Source: CAIPVR01 sp049316905
Lineage (GTDB): Bacteria > Actinomycetota > Acidimicrobiia > Acidimicrobiales > Microtrichaceae
Assembly (NCBI GenBank): GCA_049316905.1
Contig: JBMOJH010000019.1
Coordinates: 1 to 39,465 of the forward strand
Reading direction: 5' to 3'
DNA: 39,465 bases
Below the pieces are notes generated by a model that did not search any database, was not told the origin of the DNA, and saw only the letters and a list, made by a program, of their open reading frames with translations. The translations under genes were made by a program, and so were the position numbers. Below are positions 23,374-30,600 of this stretch, piece by piece. Each line of letters begins with the position of its first letter. Positions within the stretch are counted from its first letter, which is position 1.

Positions 23374-24656
23374 GCGGGACCACCCGCGTCGTCCGGCTGG
23401 ACCCCGACCGGCTCGCGGCGCTCGAGGAGGAGCGCGACCACCTGCTCGCGTCGCTCGAGGACCTCGAGCGTGAGTACGCCGCGGGTGACCTCGACGACGC
23501 CGACTACGACACGCTCAAGGACGACTACACCGCGCGGGCCGCGGAGGTGCTCCGTGCCATCGGGGAGCAGCGCGACCTGGCCGAGCGGGCCCGGCCGCCG
23601 CGCCGCCGGGGCCGCACGATGGCCATCACCGCCGTGGTCCTGCTCCTCGCGGTCGGCGCCGGCGTGCTGGTGGCGCGCTCGGCGGGCCAGCGCGGCGGCG
23701 GGACCCTCACCGGCAACGGCGGCACGTTGCGGGAGGAGCTGGCCAACTGCCAGCCGCTCGCCTTCCAGGAGCCGGCCAAGGGTGCGGCCTGCTACCAGAA
23801 GATCCTCGACCGCTCGCCCGACAACGTGGAGGCGCTCACCTACCAGGGCTGGGCGTGGATCCGCGCGGGTGAGGTGGCGAAGGGCGGCCGGAACCTGGAG
23901 CGGGTGGTGCAGCTGCAGCCCGACTACCCCGACGCCCGCGTGTTCCGCGCCGTGGTGGCCGAACGAGCGGCCGAGGCGGCCGCTGCGCGGGGTGACGCCG
24001 CCGGGGCCCGCGCCGCGTTCGAGGAGGCCGCGGCGGAGATCGACCGGTTCTTCCGGAACGACCCGCCCGAGGTCGCCCAGCAGGTGCTCGCCCAGGAGCT
24101 GCTCGAGTTCAAGATCTACCTGGGGCTCACCTCGGCGCCGGTCGGTCGGTGCTGGGCCAGCACGCTCGGGTCGCGGGGCGAGGACCTCGCCCTCGACCAG
24201 GCGCTCTACGACCAGCTCGGGACCTGCCTCGACGGCGTGGTCGCGGCCGCGCCCGACGACACGAGCGCCCTGGTCGCCCGCGGGGTGGCGCACCTCGGTC
24301 CCGACCGGCCCGACCCGGACGCCGCGCTCGCGCTGGCCGAGCGGGCCCTGGCGGTGGATCCGCAGGACGCGGATGCCCTGCTGCTGCGGGCCTCGGTGGA
24401 GGCGGCCACCGGCCGGCTCGACGAGGCCGAGCGCGACCTGGCCGCGCTCGAGGGCCGGCCGCGGGCCACCGCGTCGTTCCTCCTCGGGTCCGTGACCCAG
24501 CTGCGCGAGGTCGTGCAGCGGGCCCGGACCGCGGCCACCGCACCGAGCACCGCCGTACCCGGCAGCAGCGCACCCACCACCACGCCGCCGACCGGGAACG
24601 TGTCGGTGTCGACCGTCCCCGGAGCGCCCGCCATCCCCAACGCGGGCGGTGGCTGA
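23370..24656 (+). CDS. CcmI-like TPR protein of cytochrome c maturation
   Basis: The product is 428 residues. A coiled-coil-like N-terminus (16-72, rich in Glu, Arg and Leu) leads to one membrane helix (84-103). The outer part has tetratricopeptide-like helices around 150-240 and 290-350, for example NVEALTYQGWAWIRAGEVAKGG and DADALLLRASVEAATGRLDEAERDL, then a Thr/Pro tail. CcmI chaperones apocytochrome c with TPR repeats; this protein has the right place and domains but only one helix where CcmI often has two, so the exact name is inferred. It closes the ccm operon. Confidence 0.8.
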   Translation: MSGTTRVVRLDPDRLAALEEERDHLLASLEDLEREYAAGDLDDADYDTLKDDYTARAAEVLRAIGEQRDLAERARPPRRRGRTMAITAVVLLLAVGAGVLVARSAGQRGGGTLTGNGGTLREELANCQPLAFQEPAKGAACYQKILDRSPDNVEALTYQGWAWIRAGEVAKGGRNLERVVQLQPDYPDARVFRAVVAERAAEAAAARGDAAGARAAFEEAAAEIDRFFRNDPPEVAQQVLAQELLEFKIYLGLTSAPVGRCWASTLGSRGEDLALDQALYDQLGTCLDGVVAAAPDDTSALVARGVAHLGPDRPDPDAALALAERALAVDPQDADALLLRASVEAATGRLDEAERDLAALEGRPRATASFLLGSVTQLREVVQRARTAATAPSTAVPGSSAPTTTPPTGNVSVSTVPGAPAIPNAGGG

Positions 24657-24688
24657 CACCCTGCCCCGGTGCCTGCCGGGGGCGGCGT

Positions 24689-24694
24689 TAGCCT
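24689..24694 (+). promoter_or_regulatory. -10 box, leaderless start at 24702
   Basis: TAGCCT ends 7 bases before the ATG of the saccharopine-dehydrogenase-like gene, suggesting it is not part of the ccm transcript. Confidence 0.5.
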
Positions 24695-24701
24695 CCCGGC
24701 C

Positions 24702-25931
24702 ATGAAGATCCTCCTGGTCGGTGCCGGCGGGGTGGGCGACGCGTTCTGCGCGATCGCCTCCCGACGAGAGTTCGTCGAGTCCATCACGGTGGCCGACATC
24801 GACCCGGCCCGCGCCGCCCGCGTGGCGGCCCGTGACGACCGCTTCAACGCCACCACGGTGGACGCGTCCGATCCCGCCGCGGTGGCCGCGGCCGCCACCG
24901 CAGCGGGGGCCGACCTGGTGATGAACGCCGCGGACCCCCGCTTCGTGATGGGCATCTTCGACGGCGCCTTCGCCGCGGGCGCGCACTACATGGACATGGC
25001 GATGTCGATCTCCACGCCCCACCCGGAACGGCCGCACGAGGAGTGCGGGGTGAAGCTCGGCGACCTGCAGTTCGAGAAGTCCGGCGAGTGGGAGGCGAAG
25101 GGGCTGCTGGCCCTCGGCGGGATGGGCGTGGAGCCCGGCATCGCGGACGTGTTCGCCCGCTACGCGGCCGACGAGCTCTTCTCCTCGATCACCGAGGTGG
25201 GCATCCGCGACGGCGCCGACATGACGGTCCGGGGCTACGACTTCGCCCCGACCTTCTCGATCTGGACGGTGATCGAGGAGTGCCTGAACCCCCCGGTGAT
25301 CTGGGAGAAGGACCGCGGCTGGTTCACCACGCCACCGTTCTCCGAGCCGGAGGTGTTCCGGTTCCCCGGCGGCATCGGCGACGTCGAGTGCGTCAACGTC
25401 GAGCACGAGGAGGTGCTCCTCGTGCCGCGCTGGATCGACTGCGAGCGCGTCACGTTCAAGTACGGCCTCGGCGACGAGTTCATCAACGTGCTGGAGGTCC
25501 TCCACCAGCTCGGCCTGGACTCGACCGATCCGGTGTCGGTGCGGGGCGCGAAGGTGTCGCCCCGCGACGTGGTGGCGGCGTGTCTGCCCGACCCGGCGGG
25601 TCTGGGTGATCGCATCGAGGGCCGCACGTGTGCCGGCACCTGGGTCACCGGGACCGGCAAGGACGCGGCCGGAGCGCCCACGGGGCCCCGCGAGGTGTAC
25701 CTCCACCACGTGGTGGACAACGCCGAGACGATGGGTCGTGACGGCGCCCAGGCCGTCGTGTGGCAGACCGCGGTGGGCCCGGTGGTGGCCTGCGAGCTGA
25801 TCGATGCCGGCGTGTGGAGCGGTGCAGGGGTGCTCGGTCCCGAGGCCCTGCCGCCGATCCCGTTCCTCGACCTCCTCGGTGGCGAGTACGACTCGCCGTG
25901 GGGGCTGGAGGAGCGCACGCCGGGCGCCTGA
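24702..25931 (+). CDS. Saccharopine dehydrogenase-like NAD(P)-binding protein
   Basis: The product is 409 residues. KILLVGAGGVGDAFCAI at the start is a Rossmann dinucleotide-binding loop, and ITVADIDPARA provides the Asp at the end of the second strand. MNAADPRFVMGIFDGAFAAGAHYMDMA and GMGVEPGIADVFARYAADELF are typical of the saccharopine dehydrogenase/carboxynorspermidine synthase superfamily. The true substrate is unclear: lysine, polyamine and other roles are all possible. The ATG is set by the TAGCCT box. It ends 3 bases from the convergent lipoprotein gene. Confidence 0.85.
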   Translation: MKILLVGAGGVGDAFCAIASRREFVESITVADIDPARAARVAARDDRFNATTVDASDPAAVAAAATAAGADLVMNAADPRFVMGIFDGAFAAGAHYMDMAMSISTPHPERPHEECGVKLGDLQFEKSGEWEAKGLLALGGMGVEPGIADVFARYAADELFSSITEVGIRDGADMTVRGYDFAPTFSIWTVIEECLNPPVIWEKDRGWFTTPPFSEPEVFRFPGGIGDVECVNVEHEEVLLVPRWIDCERVTFKYGLGDEFINVLEVLHQLGLDSTDPVSVRGAKVSPRDVVAACLPDPAGLGDRIEGRTCAGTWVTGTGKDAAGAPTGPREVYLHHVVDNAETMGRDGAQAVVWQTAVGPVVACELIDAGVWSGAGVLGPEALPPIPFLDLLGGEYDSPWGLEERTPGA

Positions 25932-25934
25932 GGC

Positions 25935-26840
25935 TCAGCCGATGGTCGACGTGTAGATGTAGTGGCCGGCGTCGCCGTCGAAGTCGAACGTGGCGCTCGA
26001 GGGCAGCAGCGACCCGACCTTCACCTTCACCGAGGAGGCGAGGCCCGGCAGCGGGATGAACCCGTTGGCGAGGCCCGGGTTGAAGAGGCTCGCGAGGCCG
26101 AAGCCGGCGTCGAGGATCCCGGCGAAGGCCCCGGAGGTGGGCAGCAGCAGCTGCACGCCCACGCCCACGATGGCGTCGGGGTTGCCGAGGCCCTCGATGA
26201 TCGAGGCGATCAGGCTGCCTGCGGCGGCCAGGAAGTTGTTGAGGTTGCCCACCACCAGGTTGACGAGCTGCTCCTGCGTGGGGGGCACGGCGCTGCCGGC
26301 GATCAGCAGGTCGAGGGCGTCCTTGAGCACCGGCACGAGCGCGCTGTTCAGCGCGTCGGTCACGGCGCACGACGTGATGAACGGCAGCACGTTGCGGTTC
26401 ATCGCGAAGCTCAGCGTGCCGAAGATCTCGAGCGGCGCGGTGCCCAGGAGGACGTCGCCGATGTCGAGGTTCTGCACGGCCGGGAAGTTCACATCGGCGC
26501 TGCCGGGCGGCACCACGTAGGTGGTGCCCGCGGGGGCGGCGTCGGGGGCGGGCAGGTTGCCCGAGCTGCACTGCGAGGCGATCTGGGCCGAGGAGGACCC
26601 GGCGACGCCCAGCTTGGAGCGGAAGCCCACCTGGATCACGTAGGGCCGGTCGCCCGCGGTGGTGAAGCTGTTCTGGCGGACCACCTGGATGGAGCTCGGC
26701 TTGACCTTCCAGTTCGCCGCCGCCGGGCCGCCCGGGGTGCAGGCGCCGGCGAGCAGCGCGACCGCGCCCACCAGGACACCGACCACCGTGACCTTCCGGA
26801 GTCGTGACGAGCGCGCCGTGCTCACGGTTGCGTTCCGCAT
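25935..26840 (-). CDS. Secreted lipoprotein of unknown function
   Basis: The product is 301 residues. A basic start, a hydrophobic helix (about 17-30) and LLAGAC make a signal peptide with lipidation at Cys34. The mature part has no recognised domain; it is rich in small and aliphatic residues, with possible amphipathic stretches in the middle (LVNLVVGNLNNFLAAAG, IVGVGVQLLLPTSGAFAG). Cys74 and Cys157 (approximate) could pair. GGGGGAT upstream of the ATG gives a ribosome site. It is divergent from the atuA-like gene across about 100 bases. Confidence 0.7.
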   Translation of the reverse strand: MRNATVSTARSSRLRKVTVVGVLVGAVALLAGACTPGGPAAANWKVKPSSIQVVRQNSFTTAGDRPYVIQVGFRSKLGVAGSSSAQIASQCSSGNLPAPDAAPAGTTYVVPPGSADVNFPAVQNLDIGDVLLGTAPLEIFGTLSFAMNRNVLPFITSCAVTDALNSALVPVLKDALDLLIAGSAVPPTQEQLVNLVVGNLNNFLAAAGSLIASIIEGLGNPDAIVGVGVQLLLPTSGAFAGILDAGFGLASLFNPGLANGFIPLPGLASSVKVKVGSLLPSSATFDFDGDAGHYIYTSTIG

Positions 26841-26932
26841 CGCAGATCCCCCTCACAGGAACGCCGGACCGCCCGGACCGGCTCCGCCACCGTACCGCAG
26901 GCCCGGTGGTGGTGCCGAACGTCACGGGCCGC

Positions 26933-26938
26933 CAGACT
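26933..26938 (+). promoter_or_regulatory. -10 box, leaderless start of the atuA-like gene
   Basis: CAGACT ends 6 bases before the ATG at 26945. The same hexamer with the same spacing precedes the HAD gene at 34916. Confidence 0.4.
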
Positions 26939-26944
26939 CTCGCC

Positions 26945-28294
26945 ATGGCCGACTCCGCCTCGAACGACACCGTGCGCATCGGCGGCGGGCAGGGCTACTA
27001 CGGCGACGGGTACGCCGGGGTCGCGCCGCTGCTCGAGGCCGGCGTGGACTACCTGGTGTGCGAGGCGCTCGCCGAGCTCACGCTGGCCATCCTCCAGAAG
27101 GACCGCCAGCGCGACGAGTCGCTCGGCTACACCCGGGACCTCCCGCTGTACGTCGGGGCCGCGTTGCCGTACCTGGCCGACGGCCGCACCCGCTTCATCA
27201 CGAACGCGGGTGGCATCAACCCGATCGCAGCCGGCAGGGCGGTCGTGGACGGTCTGCGGGCCCAGGGGGTGCGCGGTCTCAAGGTGGCCACCGTGGTGGG
27301 CGACGACCTGCGGACCCACGCCGATCACCTCGACCTGCCCGACGACACCCTCTTCGCCTCGGTGTACCTGGGTGCTGCGCCGATCGTGGAGGCGTTGGCC
27401 GCCGGGGCCGACATCGTGATCACCGGCCGGGTGGCCGATGCCTCGTTGTTCCTGGCCCCGCTGATCCACGAGTTCGGCTGGGGCCCCGACGACTGGGATC
27501 GGCGCTCCGCCGGCGTGACCGTGGGACACCTCCTCGAGTGCTCCGGCCAGGTGTGCGGGGGGAACTACTCCGGCGAGTGGTGGACCCACGGCGACTTCAC
27601 CGAGCCGGGCTTCCCGATCGCCGAGTGCCGGGCCGACGGCACCGCGGTGATCACCAAGCCCGAGGGCACCGGGGGGGTCGTCAGCTTCGACACCGTGCGC
27701 GAGCAGCTCATGTACGAGGTGCACGACCCGGCCGCCTACCTGAACCCCGACGTGACGGCGGACTTCACCTCGGTGCACCTCACCGAGGTGGGACCCGACC
27801 GCGTGCTGGTGTCGGGGGTGACCGGTCGGGAGGCCCCGGCGACCTACAAGGGGCTGGTCTGCACCCCGGCCGGGTTCTCCGGCGAGGTGCGGCTCGCCTA
27901 CGGCTGGCCCGATGCCGAGGCGAAGGCCCGCGCCGGCATGCGGTTCCTCCGTCACCGAGCGGACCAGCTCGGCCTGGCGGTGCAGGAGTGGCACGAGGAG
28001 TACTTCGGCGTGAACGCCCTCGGGGGCCCCACGGTGGACCTCGCCGCGGCCGAGGCGGCCGGGTGGGAGCCGAACGAGGTGCTGGCCCGTCTGGTGTGGC
28101 GCTGCGACGAGCGGGCCGAGGCGGCCCGCCTCGGTCGCGAGGCCGGGCTGCTCGGCCTGGCCGGCCCGCCGATGGTCACCCCGTTCGGCCGCGCCCGCGA
28201 CACCGGGCCCACCCAGCTGCTGTCGCTCGAGGCGATCGCCGTCGACCGGGAGATGGTCGACGCCGGGGTGCGCGTGTCGGTCGAGGAGGTCTGA
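26945..28294 (+). CDS. AtuA family protein (DUF1446), core domain only
   Basis: The product is 449 residues. RIGGGQGYYGDG near the start, DYLVCEALAELTLAIL, TRFITNAGGINP and ADIVITGRVADASLFLAPL are standard AtuA/DUF1446 motifs, followed by GHLLECSGQVCGGNY. AtuA is needed for acyclic terpene (citronellol/geraniol) use in Pseudomonas, but its reaction is unknown, and many homologs occur outside terpene pathways. Many AtuA proteins carry an extra C-terminal ferredoxin-fold domain of about 100 residues; here that part is a separate gene at 28820-29203 beyond an opposite-strand sixA. Confidence 0.9.
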   Translation: MADSASNDTVRIGGGQGYYGDGYAGVAPLLEAGVDYLVCEALAELTLAILQKDRQRDESLGYTRDLPLYVGAALPYLADGRTRFITNAGGINPIAAGRAVVDGLRAQGVRGLKVATVVGDDLRTHADHLDLPDDTLFASVYLGAAPIVEALAAGADIVITGRVADASLFLAPLIHEFGWGPDDWDRRSAGVTVGHLLECSGQVCGGNYSGEWWTHGDFTEPGFPIAECRADGTAVITKPEGTGGVVSFDTVREQLMYEVHDPAAYLNPDVTADFTSVHLTEVGPDRVLVSGVTGREAPATYKGLVCTPAGFSGEVRLAYGWPDAEAKARAGMRFLRHRADQLGLAVQEWHEEYFGVNALGGPTVDLAAAEAAGWEPNEVLARLVWRCDERAEAARLGREAGLLGLAGPPMVTPFGRARDTGPTQLLSLEAIAVDREMVDAGVRVSVEEV

Positions 28295-28759
28295 TCAGAC
28301 CTTGACCGGCGTGTAGAGCCCGGTCTGGAACCGCTCGCCGTCCCAGTGCCGCAGGACCCACGCCGATCCCTTCGAGCAGCCGCTCTTGCCGGGCACCTGC
28401 ATGCCCCGCAGCTGCAGGCGGCGGACCAGGTCCGGGATCACGTCACCGTGGCTGCAGAGCACGGCGTGGCGCTCGGCATGGCGGGCGAGCACCTTCCACG
28501 CCACGTCCACCGGGGTGCCCTCGCCCAGCCGCTGCTCGGTGACCACGTCGAGTTCGAGCTGCTTCGCCAACGGCTCGACGGTCTGGGTGCACCGCCGGTA
28601 GGGGCTGGAGACCACGAGGTCGACCTGCTCGAGCCGGAGCCAGTCGGCGAGCTTCTCCGCCTGGAGGTGGCCCGTGGGGTCCAGGCCACGGTCGTGGTCC
28701 GCCGGATCGTCGTCGTCACGGACACCCGCCGAGGCGTGCCGCACCAGGTACAGCGTCAT
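28295..28759 (-). CDS. sixA: Phosphohistidine phosphatase SixA-like
   Basis: The product is 154 residues, a short histidine phosphatase. LYLVRHASAG gives the Arg7-His8 nucleophile motif, SSPYRRCTQT the second phosphate-binding Arg, and AVLCSHGD the second catalytic His. Length and lack of extra domains fit SixA, which removes phosphate from His in phosphotransfer proteins; the target here is unknown. The ATG at 28757-28759 follows a TACGAT box by 9 bases. The stop abuts the AtuA stop with no spacer. Confidence 0.9.
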   Translation of the reverse strand: MTLYLVRHASAGVRDDDDPADHDRGLDPTGHLQAEKLADWLRLEQVDLVVSSPYRRCTQTVEPLAKQLELDVVTEQRLGEGTPVDVAWKVLARHAERHAVLCSHGDVIPDLVRRLQLRGMQVPGKSGCSKGSAWVLRHWDGERFQTGLYTPVKV

Positions 28760-28768
28760 GTGTCGAGA

Positions 28769-28774
28769 ATCGTA
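28769..28774 (-). promoter_or_regulatory. -10 box of sixA
   Basis: TACGAT on the minus strand ends 9 bases before the ATG at 28759. Confidence 0.45.
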
Positions 28775-28795
28775 CCGGAGCACCCTGCGGATGCC

Positions 28796-28809
28796 CTACC
28801 CGTCGGTAG
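28796..28809. promoter_or_regulatory. Second candidate TetR operator
   Basis: CTACC-CGTC-GGTAG is an inverted repeat with 5-base arms. Its core TACCCGTCGGTA differs from the tetR promoter core (TACCCGGCGGTA) at one central base, and it overlaps the -10 box of the AtuA-partner gene. Confidence 0.55.
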
Positions 28810-28812
28810 CAT
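28807..28812 (+). promoter_or_regulatory. -10 box, leaderless start at 28820
   Basis: TAGCAT ends 7 bases before the GTG of the AtuA-partner gene and is overlapped by the operator candidate. Confidence 0.5.
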
Positions 28813-28819
28813 CACCGCC

Positions 28820-29203
28820 GTGGCCACCGTCGAGCTCCGTGATCTGTGCGGCGTGCGTTCCGGCGACAAGGGCGACCGGTCCGACCTCACGCTCTTCGCG
28901 GACGACGAGGCGACCTACCGGGCGGTGCTCGACGTGGTCACCACGGAGGCGGTCGCGGCGCACTTCGGTGATCTCGTGACGGGGCCCGTCGAACGGTTCG
29001 AGGTGCCCAACATCCTGGCGGTGAAGTTCGTCCTGCACGGTGCCCTCGGCGGCGGTGGCCCCCGGTCGCTGCGCAGCGACAACCTGGGCAAGACCCTGGG
29101 CGGCGCGCTGTTGCGCCTGCGGGTCGACGTCCCCGACGAGGTCGCGGCGGCCTCACCGCGCCGGGGTCGACGCGCACCGGTGGACCGCACGCCCATCACC
29201 TGA
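28820..29203 (+). CDS. AtuA-associated ferredoxin-fold small protein
   Basis: The product is 127 residues. ELRDLCGVRSGDKGDRSDLTLF near the start and VPNILAVKFVLHGALGGGGPRSLRSDNLGKTLGGALLRL (approximately residues 61-100) match the C-terminal domain found fused in many AtuA proteins. It should work with the core AtuA protein encoded at 26945. It is separated from that gene by sixA on the other strand and has its own promoter and operator candidate, so the two halves are transcribed apart. GTG 28820 is fixed by the TAGCAT box. Confidence 0.85.
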   Translation: MATVELRDLCGVRSGDKGDRSDLTLFADDEATYRAVLDVVTTEAVAAHFGDLVTGPVERFEVPNILAVKFVLHGALGGGGPRSLRSDNLGKTLGGALLRLRVDVPDEVAAASPRRGRRAPVDRTPIT

Positions 29204-29223
29204 GCCGCCCGGGAGCCCGGGAG

Positions 29224-29229
29224 TAGTGT
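29224..29229 (+). promoter_or_regulatory. -10 box, leaderless start at 29237
   Basis: TAGTGT ends 7 bases before the GTG of the glycosyltransferase gene. Confidence 0.5.
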
Positions 29230-29236
29230 CCGCCCC

Positions 29237-30598
29237 GTGCGAACAGCCTCCGCCCCGTCCGGGGCCGGCCCTCGGGCCGTGAGAGCGGTCGTCGGCACTG
29301 CGGACCGCCGGCCCGCAGTCGATCGCACCCTGTTGCTGATTCTCGCCGCCGGGTTCGTGATCCGTGTGGTCTGGTGCATCGTTGCGGCCCGCACGCCCAC
29401 CAACTTCGGTGACCCCTTCTCCTATGTGCAGCACGCCGACGAGATCGCCCGCGGCCAGGGGTATCACGTGTGGTTCAGCGATGTGCCGACGGCCTACTAC
29501 CCCGTCGGATACCCGGGGCTGCTCGGCATCCTGCTGTGGCTCACGAGGCTGGTCCTTCCATCGGCCACCGCCATGCAGGTGGCCATCGGTGCGAACCTGG
29601 CAGCAGGGACCGCGACGATCGGTCTCGTCCACGACCTGACGGTCCGCGTCGTCTCGCGGCGGGCCGCTCGGCTCGCTGCCGCGGCGGTGGCCCTCTTCCC
29701 CAGCCTCGTGCTGTACAGCGCGACCGCCTACCTCGAGACCGTGTTCACCTTCCTGGTGGTCCTCGTGGCGTGGCTGCTCGTGGGACCGTGGCCAGCGGTT
29801 CCCCGCCCCACGGGCCGACGACTCGTGCTGCTCGGAGTCACCCTCGGTGCGGCGGGGCTCGTCCGACCCATCGCCCTCGCGGCGCTCCCGATGCTCCTGG
29901 TCGTGTGGTGGGCCGTCGGGGCCGGTGGTCGACGTGCGCTCCTGTGGACGGTCGCGACCACCGGCGTGGTCGTCGTCGTGATCCTCCCGTGGACGTTGCG
30001 GAGTTCGCTGGCGCTCGGAGGTGTCGTCGCCATCTCCACCAACACCGGGGACAACCTCTGCATCGGTCACTCGCCCCAGTCCGACGGGCAGTACAAGGAT
30101 CTCGACGCGTGGTGCTGGGACGGGTTCGAGACCGTCCCCCGAGATCGACTGGAGGTCACGCGCGACGCGGCCAACCGACGTGCGGCGATCGAGTTCGCCC
30201 TGTCGCATCCGGGTCGCGAGGCACAGCTCCTCGTTCGCAAGGCCTGGTTCCTGGTCCGTCATGACCACGAGGGCGTGTACGCGGTGGAGTCGTACGGGGC
30301 CGACCCCTTCCTCGCCCCACCCCTCCGAACGGCGTTGAAGGTATGGGCCGACTCCTGGTACGCGGTGGTGGTGATCTGCGCCGCCGCCGGGGCGGTGATC
30401 GCCGTCCGGCGCCGCGACCGGGCCCTCGTCACCCTCCTGGCCTGGGCGGTCACGTTGCTCGCGGTGCCCCTGGTGTTCTTCGGGGGGAGCCGGTTCCACC
30501 TTCCCGCCCTGCCGTTCGCGGCCGTGTTCGCGGCCGTGGCGGTCGACGCCGCCCTGACGCGGCGTGGCGGACGTGGTCCGGATCCCGCTCTCACCTGA
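29237..30598 (+). CDS. Membrane glycosyltransferase, GT39/ArnT-like
   Basis: The product is 453 residues with a 30-residue basic start and about ten membrane helices. The first outer loop has NFGDPFSYVQHADEIARGQG, an Asp-containing motif like the catalytic loop of GT-C enzymes, followed by YYPVGYPGLLGILLWL. Such proteins use polyprenyl-phosphate sugars to modify proteins or envelope lipids on the outer face. GNLCIGHSPQSDGQYKDLD-type sequence near residue 275 is a later outer loop. The acceptor is unknown, and no partner gene is next to it. Confidence 0.8.
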   Translation: MRTASAPSGAGPRAVRAVVGTADRRPAVDRTLLLILAAGFVIRVVWCIVAARTPTNFGDPFSYVQHADEIARGQGYHVWFSDVPTAYYPVGYPGLLGILLWLTRLVLPSATAMQVAIGANLAAGTATIGLVHDLTVRVVSRRAARLAAAAVALFPSLVLYSATAYLETVFTFLVVLVAWLLVGPWPAVPRPTGRRLVLLGVTLGAAGLVRPIALAALPMLLVVWWAVGAGGRRALLWTVATTGVVVVVILPWTLRSSLALGGVVAISTNTGDNLCIGHSPQSDGQYKDLDAWCWDGFETVPRDRLEVTRDAANRRAAIEFALSHPGREAQLLVRKAWFLVRHDHEGVYAVESYGADPFLAPPLRTALKVWADSWYAVVVICAAAGAVIAVRRRDRALVTLLAWAVTLLAVPLVFFGGSRFHLPALPFAAVFAAVAVDAALTRRGGRGPDPALT

Positions 30599-30600
30599 CC

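Noticed and set aside
26945..29203. A frameshifted or broken atuA gene
   Set aside because: The core and the small domain have separate start codons, promoter boxes and an opposite-strand gene between them, so no single frameshift explains the split.
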